A DNA stretch of 64,000 bases from Methanosarcina horonobensis HB-1 = JCM 15518 (GCF_000970285.1 NZ_CP009516.1:434001-498000); one strand, 5' to 3'; counted from the stretch's first letter, positions 1-8,944 are shown. A program made the numbers and translations. The notes: generated from the sequence alone by a model not told the origin.

Positions 1-235
1 CAATAGGGCCAAGCCAGGCAGAAGCCAGGGGATTGGCGGAAAGTTCTGTGATGAATTCCTGCCAATCCGGCATTGCTCCTATAAAGGAAAGTTGCCCGGC
101 AAAAATTAGCAGAGGAAGCAAGACCCAGATGGGCATTACAAGGCGGTCACGTCGAAATAATATACTGAGAATGACCCCTGTACCGGTGAAATTTCCTCCT
201 TTTACTTTACTTCCTTTTACCTTGCCTTCTTTCAC
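1..235 (-). CDS. ABC-2 permease, exporter of polyketide-antibiotics type (5' part only)
   Basis: The first 78 residues are visible before the window edge. The GTG start at 235 lies one base after the stop of the ATPase gene and is preceded by a strong GGAGG ribosome site inside the ATPase tail. A Lys/Gly-rich leader is followed by SILFRRDRLVMPIWVL and a first membrane helix, the usual opening of large TnrB3/COG3559 exporter permeases. It should form the membrane half of an efflux pump with the ATPase just upstream. The family call rests only on the N-terminus and on operon context. Confidence 0.6.
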   Translation of the reverse strand, partial: MKEGKVKGSKVKGGNFTGTGVILSILFRRDRLVMPIWVLLPLLIFAGQLSFIGAMPDWQEFITELSANPLASAWLGPI

Positions 236-236
236 C

Positions 237-1133
237 TTAAAGCGCCTCCTTTAATCCATCGCCGTAATGACGCATGAATAATTCTTCCAGGGTCGCCGGT
301 TCCGCTTTCAAGGATTTCAGTCCAAGAGGGGCCAGGATGCGCATAACTCCTTCCATGGCACTGGCGTCTACTGAAAATCGCCATTTTTCTCCTTCTTGGC
401 TTGTATCGTATACACCGGGCAGCTGATGTAAATCGATATTTAAATTAGCAAATTCTGCAGTAACCGTAGTTCGGGTTAAATGCCGTAAATCTTCCAGTGT
501 TCCCGATTCCACAATCTTGCCCTGCCGGATGATGCCCACGCGGTCACAGACAGCTTCGACCTCTGCCAGAATATGGCTCGATAAAAATACGGTTTTTCCG
601 GCTTTCTTTGCTTTAAGAATATACTCCTGAAAAATGAGCTCCATAAGAGGGTCCAGGCCGGAAGTCGGTTCATCCAGAATCAACAATTCAGCGTTTGAAG
701 ATAATGCAGTTATCAAAGCTACTTTCTGGCGGTTACCTTTTGAATAGGCTTTAGATTTTTTTCTGAGGTCCAGTTGAAATCTCTCTACCAGTTCTCTGCG
801 GAAGGACGAATCAAAGCCTCCGTTTAAGCGCCCTAAAAAGTCAATCACTTCGCCGCCTGTCAGGTCTGGCCACAATGTAAAATCACCGGGCACATAGGCA
901 ATGCGGCGGTGTAATTCTACCGCATCATGCCAGGGGTCGCCTCCCAGCAGTATAACTTCACCTGAGTCTTTGCGAAGCATGCCTAGAAGTATACGAATTG
1001 TGGTAGATTTACCTGCACCATTTGGTCCGATAAATCCATACACTTCTCCCTGTTTTACACTCAGGTCCACACCTTTTAACGCTTCCTGTTTGCCAAATGA
1101 CTTTTTCAGGCCCCTGATCTCGATAACATTCAT
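237..1133 (-). CDS. ABC transporter ATPase, multidrug-export type
   Basis: This is an ATP-binding subunit of about 298 residues. Walker A (GPNGAGKST) is near residues 36-44, a degenerate signature (YSKGNRQK) follows, and Walker B reads [13 protein letters not shown]. The C-terminal extension of about 80 residues is typical of drug and antibiotic exporters. An open frame runs upstream to 1193, but that would overlap the TetR gene by 44 bases. I chose the ATG at 1133 because homologues begin right before the first beta strand (NVIEIRGL). It is transcribed after the TetR gene and before the permease, so a self-regulated efflux operon is the simplest reading. The substrate is unknown. Confidence 0.85.
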   Translation of the reverse strand: MNVIEIRGLKKSFGKQEALKGVDLSVKQGEVYGFIGPNGAGKSTTIRILLGMLRKDSGEVILLGGDPWHDAVELHRRIAYVPGDFTLWPDLTGGEVIDFLGRLNGGFDSSFRRELVERFQLDLRKKSKAYSKGNRQKVALITALSSNAELLILDEPTSGLDPLMELIFQEYILKAKKAGKTVFLSSHILAEVEAVCDRVGIIRQGKIVESGTLEDLRHLTRTTVTAEFANLNIDLHQLPGVYDTSQEGEKWRFSVDASAMEGVMRILAPLGLKSLKAEPATLEELFMRHYGDGLKEAL

Positions 1134-1149
1134 TCCGGCAGCTCCATTT

Positions 1150-1773
1150 TTATTTATAGAAACTTTTTCTAAGTTCGTCCAGGTAACTGTCAAATTCTAT
1201 CTGTATCTCTTCAAAATCCAGGTCATTGATTTCTAAATTCCGGATTTCTTCCAACCGATAAGTCGAATAACCCATAATGGCCCAGAAAATAAGCTTTTTA
1301 CATTTTTCAACGTCCAGCCCTTCTCTGAATTTAGAATCATCAATATTTTCAAACATTATTTCATAACCTGATGATTGCCCCGTTTTTTTTCTTTCTTCCA
1401 GCTCTTTTTTTACTTCATTGGTTTCCGTTAATAGAGCAACCTTGATAAATTCAAAAATCCGCGGATATTTATGGATCACATCAACTTTCAGAAGGTATGT
1501 TTGGCGGAATCTTTCAAGTATATCTCTTTCATTAAAATTAATTAGGTCAAAATACTCCTCTTTTAAAACCTGATTGCAGTAATCGAACAGAAACAGAAAC
1601 AGATCCTTTTTGGTATTGATGTAATGGAACAATAAACCCTTAGAAATTCCGGATTCTTTTGCAATTACATTAGTTGATGCATCATCATAACCCTTGGATG
1701 CAAATTCCTTTAATGCAGCATTTATTATTGCATCTCTTCGTTTGGGTTCTAGATGTAACAATTTTGTAAACAT
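1150..1773 (-). CDS. TetR/AcrR family transcriptional regulator
   Basis: The protein has 207 residues. The N-terminal helix-turn-helix spans roughly residues 10-55 ([19 protein letters not shown], then [18 protein letters not shown]), which is the TetR DNA-binding signature. The rest is the all-helical ligand and dimerisation domain. It is the first gene of the minus-strand operon, followed 16 bases later by the exporter ATPase. By analogy with TetR-family regulators it probably represses this operon until a toxic ligand binds. Repeated GGTCAAT sites just upstream are candidate operators. Confidence 0.88.
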   Translation of the reverse strand: MFTKLLHLEPKRRDAIINAALKEFASKGYDDASTNVIAKESGISKGLLFHYINTKKDLFLFLFDYCNQVLKEEYFDLINFNERDILERFRQTYLLKVDVIHKYPRIFEFIKVALLTETNEVKKELEERKKTGQSSGYEIMFENIDDSKFREGLDVEKCKKLIFWAIMGYSTYRLEEIRNLEINDLDFEEIQIEFDSYLDELRKSFYK

Positions 1774-1825
1774 TTTGTTCCCTTCTTTAAAATTTCTTTA
1801 ACTGCCAAAAATAATTTGCCTGGCC

Positions 1826-1911
1826 GGTCAATGCTATCGGTCAACACTATAATACTGCTATTTATCTGATTGGTCAATACTATCATATCAGCATTTATCT
1901 GATAGGTCAAT
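1826..1911. promoter_or_regulatory. Repeated GGTCAAY operator-like sites upstream of the TetR gene
   Basis: GGTCAAT or GGTCAAC occurs at 1826, 1839, 1872 and 1905. Positions 1860-1879 and 1893-1912 are a 20-base direct repeat with one mismatch, exactly 33 bases apart. The third copy reads ATTGGTCAAT, whose outer arms are inverted repeats. The sites start 53 bases before the regulator start codon, a normal place for autoregulation. That TetR binds here is an inference. Confidence 0.5.
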
Positions 1912-2159
1912 ATTGATTGGAAGTGTTTACTCATAAAATTTTCGATATAAATGATCGCCGATCAAAATGCGCTAAGCATCTAATCGATGGTCGTTTTTCA
2001 CCTGATTACATTAAATACTGTTTCTGCAAAAAAATTCAGGTTAACAGGCTGGAGCATCTCGAAGTTAGGGGTGTGCTGGATGGTTGGCCCGAAGAGGTCC
2101 TTGACTCGCAACCGTCGCCATAGAGGGGGATGGGGGGCGTGCTCCAATGGGACAAAAAT

Positions 2160-2284
2160 AACAGCATGAACCCGCGGGCCAGATCAGGAGCAAGTTTTCG
2201 CTCCTGGACAACGACGGTATCTGGCGAGACAGGATCTGGCGATATCGTGTCCAGGTGTGTTCGAATGTTCTGTCGCTCTGTCAC
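2160..2284 (-). pseudogene. N-terminal remnant of a DUF418-like membrane protein
   Basis: On the minus strand a short frame reads LAPDLARGFMLLFLSHWS about 30 residues after its Met. This resembles the N-terminal start of DUF418-family membrane proteins (typically ...DLARG..LL...). The frame then loses any membrane-protein character. The segment is GC-rich compared with its surroundings and abuts the transposase remnant, so it is probably debris from transferred DNA. The match is only about 15 residues long, so the call is tentative. Confidence 0.3.
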
Positions 2285-2315
2285 CCCTCTGTCATGCTTA
2301 TGGCTCCGATCAATC

Positions 2316-2747
2316 TGATGGTCATAAAGGAATACAAAAAGCAGTTAGAAAATCCTTTATTGGATCAAGCTGGCAGATGTGTCACGTTCATCTGATAAGA
2401 CAAACTCTGAAAAGGGTTCCAAAAAAGAAACAAAAAGAAGTAGCAGACAAAATAAAAGAAGCATTGGTAGACCGCCAGAAATTCAATGATCTGATAAGGG
2501 AACTGGATAGTATGGGATATAAAAGTGCAGCAGATACTCTTGAGAATTTTCAGTATGATGTAATGAATTATATGCAGTTCCCGGAAAGTCACTGGAGGAA
2601 AATAAGAACAACAAATATGATGGAAAGAACTAACAAGGAGATCAAAAGAAGAAGCAAAGTTGTGGGAGCATTCCCGAACCAGAAATCAGTATTGATATAA
2701 ATGAAGAATGGATCACAGGAAACAGGTATATACTAATCGAACAATAA
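2316..2747 (+). pseudogene. IS256-family (mutator type) transposase, C-terminal remnant
   Basis: The frame carries SDGHKGIQKAV, MCHVHLIRQTLKRVPKK and NMMERTNKEIKRRSKVVGAF, which are the second Asp, the following conserved block and the Glu region of IS256 DDE transposases. The N-terminal half with the first catalytic Asp is absent. The main frame stops at 2700. The usual C-terminal peptide (IDINEEWITGNRY) appears in another frame at 2691-2747, so there is also an internal deletion or frameshift. It cannot encode an active transposase. No terminal inverted repeats were seen. Confidence 0.85.
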
Positions 2748-2850
2748 TCAAAAAAGAGGAGAAAAAGGGTATAGAGCAAACTTTACAGAAAATTAGGCAC
2801 ACTGCCAATTTAGGTTAAATAGAAGATTTGCTAAAATAAGAGTAACGATT

Positions 2851-3336
2851 ATGAAATCAAAAAAATCTGCACTACTACGAATGGACAATGTCGGCATTGT
2901 TGTCGACGACCTCAAAACTGCTATCGCGTTCTTTACAGAACTTGGTCTGGAGCTAGAAGGCGAAACGACAGTTGAAGGACGATGGGTCGACCGAGTCGTC
3001 GGGCTCGATGGTGTCCGAAGCGACATTGTGATGATGCGGACCCCCGACGGCCATAGCAGACTTGAACTGAGCAAGTTCCGGACGCCTCTGGCGCAGAGCG
3101 CCGAGCCAAACGCGCCGGTGAACACACTCGGTATACGTCGAATCATGTTCGCCGTCACGGACATCGACGACGTTGTTGCTCGCCTGCAGAAGCGCGGGGC
3201 CGAACTCGTTGGCGAGGTGGTACAGTACGAGGACATGTACCGACTCTGCTACCTCCGCGGTCCCGAGGGCATTCTCGTCGCGCTGGCCGAACAACTCGGC
3301 AATAAATCGGTAGCGGATGTTTTAGGAAATTTTTAA
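2851..3336 (+). CDS. VOC (glyoxalase/dioxygenase fold) family protein, probably transferred
   Basis: The 161-residue protein contains two vicinal-oxygen-chelate half modules. The first begins LLRMDNVGIVVDDLKTAIAFF and the second IRRIMFAVTDIDDVVARLQKRG. Acidic residues sit at the usual ligand positions (RLELSKF, LVALAEQ), but the His common in the first strand is Asn here. Family members act as lyases, dioxygenases or drug-binding proteins; no substrate can be assigned. The gene is visibly GC-rich at third positions, with Arg CGN codons, unlike flanking AT-rich DNA. It sits between two transposase remnants, which points to horizontal transfer. Confidence 0.8.
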   Translation: MKSKKSALLRMDNVGIVVDDLKTAIAFFTELGLELEGETTVEGRWVDRVVGLDGVRSDIVMMRTPDGHSRLELSKFRTPLAQSAEPNAPVNTLGIRRIMFAVTDIDDVVARLQKRGAELVGEVVQYEDMYRLCYLRGPEGILVALAEQLGNKSVADVLGNF

Positions 3337-3365
3337 CGAAGAAGTTGCTGCCAGAGAATTAACAA

Positions 3366-3548
3366 TTAAATGAAGACATTCTGATCAAATCTAACCATCT
3401 TATTCTCTCCTAACTCTAAATTAACTCCTGCTCTTCCAGAAGGAACTTTATCAGTAGTAGAATGATTTTCTATAAAGTTATGCTGAATGACTATTGCCGT
3501 CATTAGAATGGGGACAGACCATAGAGCTTTCAATCCTCTAAATTGGTC
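3366..3548 (-). pseudogene. DDE transposase C-terminal remnant
   Basis: About 60 residues on the minus strand read FRGLKALWSVPILMTAIV, then IQHNFIENHSTTDKVPSGRAG, then LELGENKM. This is the end of many DDE transposases, where a conserved Trp/Phe-rich helix is followed by HNFIRPH..L...TPA..AG. Nothing upstream continues the protein, and the fragment meets the HsdS remnant at about 3545. I read it as the tail of an insertion that broke the restriction gene. The exact IS family is not certain. Confidence 0.6.
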
Positions 3549-3934
3549 GCGTAGCATATATCACCAAAATGCATGATGGAGCAGTATTGAGTGACGATAT
3601 GATTCGCTTAAGGATTCCAGATAAAAAAACTCGTTTATACGTATATCATTTCTTACAAACTATGTATGCACAAGATCAAATGAAAATTAATGAGTATGGA
3701 GCTGTACAACAGCATTTAGAGCCTGAGCATTTAAGAGACTTACAAATACCGATTCCTGAAGACTGGAATACTGTTGGAAGTTTAATTAACGATATGAAAC
3801 AACCGGTTGAGGTTAAAAATACATATTATGACTTGAAAACTCAAATTGAAAACGATTTAGATTCTAAGCTTAAAGAATTAATATCCGTAAACTCGAAAAA
3901 TTTTGAAACCGATACCGAATCCGGTACCGAGTAG
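3542..3934 (+). pseudogene. Type I restriction-modification specificity subunit (HsdS-like), C-terminal fragment
   Basis: The frame opens at 3542 without a start codon and reads IGRVAYITKMHDGAVLSDDM, then HFLQTMYAQDQMKINEYGAVQQ and HLRDLQIPIP. This is the pattern of a target-recognition domain in HsdS or related S subunits (strand-rich region, helix, then an L..IPIP motif). It finishes with a coiled C-terminal tail. An internal Met at 3569 could allow a 121-residue product, but the upstream half and partner HsdM/HsdR genes are absent. It is best treated as a decayed fragment. Confidence 0.55.
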
Positions 3935-4052
3935 TCTATTGGAGATAAAATTTTTTTCAGCTATTGTCAGCTTATAAATAGTCTATCTTTGTATTCAATC
4001 TCTTGTTTCTGTTTTTCTCTTTTTCATTAACTTCTCTTCCGGATTTCGGGCA

Positions 4053-4568
4053 TTACCTGACGCTATCTTCCTGGGGCATGATTATTGCCAGAATAATATA
4101 TATGACAATTCCTATCCCGTCTATCAGGGCAAGAAGAGCAAAGGCAAGCCTTACAAGAGTAGGATCGACCCCGAAATATTTTCCAAGCCCGCCGCAGACT
4201 CCAAAGAGCATACGGTCAGTTTTACTTCTTGTCAGGCGCTTTTCCTTTGTATAACCCGTACTTTTCTCTTCTCGGGTTTCTTCCCCTGTCCCTATTCTGG
4301 CTCTCTCCCCTGTTCCTTCCATTGTTTTCTCGGGTTTTTCCCATGATTTCTCTGTGTAGCCAGTTTCAAGTTCCCCCGGAGGCTTGAACTCGCTTGCTTC
4401 TGGTTCTTTTCTTTCCTGGTAGGTGGACTCACCGGCTACTCCTGTTTCCATCGTCTTTTCAGGTTTTTCCCATGACTTCTCTATATAGCCAGTTTCAAGT
4501 TCCCCTGGAGCTTTGAAATCACTTTCTTTCGGTTCCTTTTTTTCCTGGAATTCGGGATTTTCCTGCAT
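4053..4568 (-). CDS. PspC-domain membrane protein with a duplicated charged linker
   Basis: The protein has 171 residues. Residues from about 108 carry the PspC domain (RSKTDRMLFGVCGGLGKYFG, then a transmembrane helix and IIMPQED). The N-terminal 100 residues are two copies of a roughly 45-residue charged module containing PGELETGY and EKSWEKPEKTM. PspC domains are small membrane sensors linked to envelope stress in bacteria; the role in archaea is unknown. The linker repeat looks disordered and may space or bind a partner. It is monocistronic as far as can be seen. Confidence 0.82.
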   Translation of the reverse strand: MQENPEFQEKKEPKESDFKAPGELETGYIEKSWEKPEKTMETGVAGESTYQERKEPEASEFKPPGELETGYTEKSWEKPEKTMEGTGERARIGTGEETREEKSTGYTKEKRLTRSKTDRMLFGVCGGLGKYFGVDPTLVRLAFALLALIDGIGIVIYIILAIIMPQEDSVR

Positions 4569-4669
4569 ATTGATTATTTGGTCTATAAGGATTTATATTA
4601 TTCTGGTATTTATCCCACTTTTTTTATTATTTTTCCACTTCCGTTTTTCTCTGCTCTCCCTGTTCTCCT

Positions 4670-5935
4670 TCAGTGGCATTCCGTACAGCTACACTCCTGT
4701 TCCCTGCGGAAGGCTCCGTAGGTCATTAGAGGGAGCAGGATGGCCGCAAATCCTAACTTCATGCTTTCGGGAAGTAGTTCTCCTGCACTTCCGAGAGTTG
4801 CAGTCACACTTATCCCCAGTTTTAAGTAAAGCCAGTCAAGAAGAAGTCCTGCCTCAAGTGCGCACAGGGAGATTACTCCCAGGTAGAGGGCTGCTGAACG
4901 CTTTCCAAGAAATCGGGCAACCATAGTAATGGTTGCCGCATTGGTTGCTGGCCCTGCAAGCAGGAAAACAAAAGCTGTGCCAGGGCTCATTCCTTTAGCT
5001 ACAAGGCTTGCGGCAAGAGGAGTTGAAGCAGTAGCACAGATGTAAAGCGGGATACCCACTATGAGCATAACCAGCATTGACGCGATCCCGCCGCCGAGGT
5101 ACTCCTGGATCAGGGTCTCGGGAACAGCATAGGAAATTATCCCTGCAAGCAGAATTCCAATAAGCATCCACTTCGAAATCTCTCCCGGAAGTTCTATGAA
5201 AGCATATTTCAGGCCTTTCAAAAACTCTTCTTTTACGGACTTTTTAATTCTTTCATCCGGAAATGGTTCGTTTTTCTCCTGCCCGCAGTGACCGCAACCG
5301 CATGAGGAAGCACTGTTTTCATAAACACATTCGTGTACATAAATTCCAGGTAAGAGTGTAAGAGGTCGGGTTTTTTCTCCTGATCCGTTCTTTAACTCCA
5401 GAGGTCTGGCTTTTGAGGGCACCATATTCAGGGTAGTATGTTCCCTTTTTCCGGGTTTTTCCTCTCTTCTTCTTTCTTTTTCTGGCTCTTCCCCTATCAG
5501 CAGGTTATCGGCAAGCCCTGCAAGAAGTGCGGTTGCAAGAGTTGCAAGAGGACGAAAAACAGTCATCAGGGGGTCAAGGAGAGCATAGGTAATTGCAATA
5601 GAATCCACTCCTGTCTGGGGAGTCGAAATCAGGAAGGACAGGGTTGCACCCCGGTTTGCCCCTCTTTTCCTTATAGACATGGCTGTTGGGATCACTCCGC
5701 AGGAGCACAGGGGAAGGGGAAGTCCTGCCAGTGATGCGTTAATTACAGAACGAATTTTTCCTGCTGACGTGCCAAGATAATCCACGATCTTCTGATCAGG
5801 TACAAGGACATTGAGGATACCTGCAACAGCAAACCCGAAAATCAGGTAAGGAGAAGCTTCTACAAAGATTTGCCATGAAGAAAGCAGGATTCCCGAAAGC
5901 AGGTCCGGGACAGAGCTGAGTATATCAGGGCTCAT
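4670..5935 (-). CDS. SO_0444/DUF318-type permease, probable Cu/Zn or arsenical efflux
   Basis: The protein has 421 residues in two membrane halves, each with about four helices. The first half contains PLPLCSCGVIPTA near residues 73-85, the second a matching LYICATASTPLAASLV. A hydrophilic loop between them carries a CGCGHCG cluster near residue 212, and the C-terminus is CSCTECH. This architecture fits COG0701 permeases of the SO_0444 Cu/Zn efflux type. The start overlaps the ArsR-family gene by four bases (ATGA), so the two are one operon. The extra Cys clusters suggest metal capture, but which metal is not shown by the sequence. Confidence 0.82.
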   Translation of the reverse strand: MSPDILSSVPDLLSGILLSSWQIFVEASPYLIFGFAVAGILNVLVPDQKIVDYLGTSAGKIRSVINASLAGLPLPLCSCGVIPTAMSIRKRGANRGATLSFLISTPQTGVDSIAITYALLDPLMTVFRPLATLATALLAGLADNLLIGEEPEKERRREEKPGKREHTTLNMVPSKARPLELKNGSGEKTRPLTLLPGIYVHECVYENSASSCGCGHCGQEKNEPFPDERIKKSVKEEFLKGLKYAFIELPGEISKWMLIGILLAGIISYAVPETLIQEYLGGGIASMLVMLIVGIPLYICATASTPLAASLVAKGMSPGTAFVFLLAGPATNAATITMVARFLGKRSAALYLGVISLCALEAGLLLDWLYLKLGISVTATLGSAGELLPESMKLGFAAILLPLMTYGAFRREQECSCTECH

Positions 5936-6279
5936 GCTTTTTCCTCCACGTGTTCAAGGCACATCTCTATGAGTGTGCGTACATGTTCGTCTGCAATATA
6001 GTAAACCGTAAATTTTCCTTCCCGCCTGACCCTTACAAGGTCAAGCTGCCTGAGGGTCCGAAGCCCGTGAGATATTGCTGATTGCGTGACTTCAAGCGCC
6101 TGCTCGAGTTCACATACACACATCTCTTTCTGCCTGAGTAAAAAAAGGATTTTCAGGCGGGTATCTGATTGAAGCGCCTGAAAGACCGCAGACATCCGTG
6201 TAATAATTTCTGCATCAGGAATCTTCTGCAATAGGGTTTTTGTCTGCTCAGGGTTTACTCGTTCGCACTTATCTTGCAT
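5932..6279 (-). CDS. ArsR/SmtB family metal-sensing repressor
   Basis: The 115-residue protein has a winged helix in the middle (FQALQSDTRLKILFLL, then ELEQALEVTQSAISHGLRTL). A CVC motif (MCVCEL) at the alpha-3 metal site is typical of ArsR, CadC and SmtB repressors. It is co-transcribed with the permease downstream, with a four-base overlap. The start codon lies one base from a perfect 12-2-12 palindrome that overlaps the TATA box. No other in-frame Met occurs near the N-terminus, so the transcript may be leaderless or nearly so. Confidence 0.9.
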   Translation of the reverse strand: MQDKCERVNPEQTKTLLQKIPDAEIITRMSAVFQALQSDTRLKILFLLRQKEMCVCELEQALEVTQSAISHGLRTLRQLDLVRVRREGKFTVYYIADEHVRTLIEMCLEHVEEKA

Positions 6280-6280
6280 G

Positions 6281-6306
6281 AATATATGAACAGTTGTTCA
6301 TATATT
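6281..6306. promoter_or_regulatory. Perfect 12-2-12 ArsR-type operator overlapping the TATA box
   Basis: AATATATGAACA, GT, TGTTCATATATT is a perfect inverted repeat and matches the ArsR/SmtB operator format (TGAACA...TGTTCA). Read on the minus strand, TTAATATAT at about 6300-6308 makes a good archaeal TATA box roughly 25 bases before the repressor start codon. Repressor binding would therefore block TBP. The function is inferred from this fit and the adjacent ArsR-family gene. Confidence 0.85.
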
Positions 6307-6457
6307 AATCTATTTCTAAGAACTTCTCCGGCCTGAGATTACAAGATAAGAAGAATAGGACGGAAGAGAAGAGCAAAAGAAGAAATTAAGATTTATTATA
6401 CGGGTATCTTCAGATAAACAGAGTTTACAAACACAGATTGCCTGTTCAAGTATTTCT

Positions 6458-7231
6458 TTAAAATCTTAGCATAAAAGCTGTAAGCAATCCCAGAACTAAA
6501 AGAGATATCCAGTCTCTTCTTTGCATTAAAAGCTCATGCATCGAGGTTCTGCGGGTTCCCTGATACCCTCTGTTTTCCATTGCGAGGGAAAGTTCTTCAG
6601 CGTCCCTAATCACACCTCTTATAAGGGGAACGGTAAGGGCAGGAACCGAATTGAAAGGGTTTTTCCCGAAATACATGCCCCTTGAAGCTTGGGCTGCTTT
6701 TGTCCGCTCAACCCTATCAAAGAGAAGGGGAAGAAATGCTATCGAGAGGTTCATCATTGTCGCAAGTTCATGGGAGTTCACACCCAGCCAGCGAAGGGGC
6801 AGCGGGCGCAGCATTCTCTCTATCCCGCATGTGATCGCGGACGGGTCAGTACTGGCTGTCATAAGGGCTGCAAAAAGCAGGAGAAGTATAAACCGTGCAG
6901 AAAGCCTGAACCCGTTCTGAAGCCCTTCCAGGCTTGGGCGCAGGATCCAAAAAGAAGCCAGCACCCGTCCTTCAGTGAAAAACAACTGCGCGAGGAAAAT
7001 GAATATAATAAATAGTACCATGGGCCTAACTGCCCGAAAAAACACATTTGCTGGTAGCCCGGAGAATAAGGTAAGGGCAATAAAAAAGGTGAAGAGAATC
7101 CCTATTCCGAAAAAACTTTCAGTCCTGAAAGTCAGAATGCCCAGCAGCATTACAGCTGCAAGTTTTGTCCTTGGGTCAAGTGTATGCAGAAAGGATATCC
7201 CGGGCACGTAACTGAAAACAGGTTGTTGCAT
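6458..7231 (-). CDS. ecfT: ECF transporter T component (EcfT, CbiQ family)
   Basis: The protein has 257 residues with five or six membrane helices. The two coupling motifs that touch the ATPases are visible as QASRGMYFG near residue 185 and AMENRGYQG near residue 220. The N-terminal FLHTLDPRTKLAAV is the usual family start. It is the last gene of the bioY-ecfA-ecfA-ecfT operon, with GGAAAGAG before the ATG. EcfT links the substrate-binding BioY to the ATPase pair for vitamin uptake. Confidence 0.9.
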   Translation of the reverse strand: MQQPVFSYVPGISFLHTLDPRTKLAAVMLLGILTFRTESFFGIGILFTFFIALTLFSGLPANVFFRAVRPMVLFIIFIFLAQLFFTEGRVLASFWILRPSLEGLQNGFRLSARFILLLLFAALMTASTDPSAITCGIERMLRPLPLRWLGVNSHELATMMNLSIAFLPLLFDRVERTKAAQASRGMYFGKNPFNSVPALTVPLIRGVIRDAEELSLAMENRGYQGTRRTSMHELLMQRRDWISLLVLGLLTAFMLRF

Positions 7232-7289
7232 TCTCTTTCCTTGTCTCCTTACTTCTCACTTTTTACACTTTTTCTACTTTTTATAATTT

Positions 7290-8144
7290 TTAGACTCTCT
7301 TTTTGGGCTGTTTTTCAGCCTCTTCTTTTTCAATCGCTGCTTTCACTCTCAATATCTCTTCAAGGGCTTCCTCAACAGTAAAGACAGCAGGGTTTACCGG
7401 CACTCCTCTGGACTTAAGTTCTCTCATCATTGATGCCACTGGGGGAAGAGGCATATTTTCGGTTTCCAGGTACTCTTTTCTGCTTCCCTGAAAATTTATC
7501 CTTCCTTCCCGAACGAGCACTATCCTTTCCAGCAGGGGGAAGAACCCTTTAAGGTTATGAGTTATAGTAATAACTGCAGTTCCCTGATCCTTTACTTTTT
7601 TGAGAGTATCCAGAATTTCTTTTTTTCCGGCAGGGTCTAGCCCTGTTATGGGTTCGTCCAGCACAAGGTAGTCCGGCCTGAGGGCAAGGGCGCCTGCAAG
7701 GGCAACCCTCTGCATCTCTCCCCCGCTCAGGCTAAAAGGATCTCTGGACAGCATTGCGCGATCAAGAGAGACAGCTTCAACGGCTTCAAAGACCCTTTCT
7801 TCAGTTTCTTTTCTGGAATATCCAAAATTTAGCGGCCCGAATGCGATTTCCTCGTATACAGTCCTGCAAAAGAGCTGGTCTGCAGCCTGTTGAAAGACCA
7901 TCCCTACCCTGCTTTTAACCTTTTTCGAGGAAGGGTCAAGTCCATCAACGGTTACTTTTCCCGAATCCGGATGCAAAAGTCCGTTAAACAGCTTTATGAG
8001 GGTGGATTTTCCTGCACCTTTTTCTCCCAGGATCCCTACGAATTCCCCTTTTTCTATGCGCAGATTAACATCCTTTAAGGCTGCAATTTCAAGAGGGGTA
8101 TTCCTTGAATAGAAAACACTTACGTTTTCAAGAATAATCGGCAT
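7290..8144 (-). CDS. ecfA2: ECF transporter ATPase (second copy)
   Basis: This ABC ATPase has 284 residues. Walker A reads GEKGAGKST, the Q-loop MVFQQAADQLF, the signature LSGGEMQ and Walker B YLVLDEPITGLDP. The C-terminal 60 residues are the ECF-specific extension. Its start overlaps the end of the first ATPase gene by 25 bases, with GGAGGAAAT as ribosome site inside that gene, which implies tight coupling and a heterodimeric ATPase. It powers the biotin ECF transporter encoded by the operon. Confidence 0.9.
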   Translation of the reverse strand: MPIILENVSVFYSRNTPLEIAALKDVNLRIEKGEFVGILGEKGAGKSTLIKLFNGLLHPDSGKVTVDGLDPSSKKVKSRVGMVFQQAADQLFCRTVYEEIAFGPLNFGYSRKETEERVFEAVEAVSLDRAMLSRDPFSLSGGEMQRVALAGALALRPDYLVLDEPITGLDPAGKKEILDTLKKVKDQGTAVITITHNLKGFFPLLERIVLVREGRINFQGSRKEYLETENMPLPPVASMMRELKSRGVPVNPAVFTVEEALEEILRVKAAIEKEEAEKQPKKRV

Positions 8145-8944
8145 ATTTCCTCCGCAAAGCTGGAAGGGGAAGAGGTCTTTTCCCAGGGGATAGGGACTCC
8201 GTGATTTTTCAGCTGCTCTGCAAGTTCTATAAGGGAAGGCGGAATAAGTCCGAGACTCCGGAGAGAAGGATCTGATAGCACATTTTCGGTTTCTCCCTCA
8301 AGCACTATTCTGCCTCTGTCCATTACTATAATTCTGTCTGCTGTATGAAGCTCTTCAAGATTATGTGTGGTGTATACTATGGTTTTTCCTTTTTCATGCA
8401 GCCTTTTTACGCGCTTAAGGACTGCTTCTCCGGAAGCAGGGTCAAGCATGGAGGTTACTTCATCAAAAACAAGGCACTCTGGCTCCATGGCAAGGATTCC
8501 TGCAAGAGCAATGCACTGTCCCTGTCCGCCACTCAGGGTTTTTGGAGAATGATATCTGTATTTCTCAAGTTTTATTTCAGCAAGGGCTCTCTCCACCCGC
8601 CTCCGTATCTCCGCAGGAGGAAGGCAAAGGTTTTCAGGTCCGAAGGCAAGGTCTTCTTCTACGGTCCTGCCAATAAATTGAGTTTCAGGGTTCTGAAATA
8701 CGATGCCAACAATTTTCCTGATCTCCTGGAGCTTTGAAAAATCTCCTGTATCCATTCCCTTTACCATGACCTTTCCTTTCTGGGGTCTAAGGAGTCCGTT
8801 AAGATGGAGAGCAAGAGTGGATTTTCCGCTCCCGTTTCTGCCTATTATCCCCAGATACTCCCCCTTTCTTATTGCAAGATTTATGTTTCTGAGAGCAGGG
8901 GTTCCACCAGGATAATTGTAACTTACGTTTTCGAGCCTGATCAT
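8120..8944 (-). CDS. ecfA1: ECF transporter ATPase (first copy)
   Basis: This ABC ATPase has 274 residues with Walker A GRNGSGKST, the ECF-type Q-loop IVFQNPETQFIG, signature LSGGQGQ and Walker B CLVFDEVTSMLDP. The family usually carries a Glu right after the Walker B Asp, and that is kept (DE). It lies 94 bases after bioY and overlaps the second ATPase. The pair with EcfT and BioY makes a complete dedicated biotin transporter. Confidence 0.9.
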   Translation of the reverse strand: MIRLENVSYNYPGGTPALRNINLAIRKGEYLGIIGRNGSGKSTLALHLNGLLRPQKGKVMVKGMDTGDFSKLQEIRKIVGIVFQNPETQFIGRTVEEDLAFGPENLCLPPAEIRRRVERALAEIKLEKYRYHSPKTLSGGQGQCIALAGILAMEPECLVFDEVTSMLDPASGEAVLKRVKRLHEKGKTIVYTTHNLEELHTADRIIVMDRGRIVLEGETENVLSDPSLRSLGLIPPSLIELAEQLKNHGVPIPWEKTSSPSSFAEEICRLFLKT

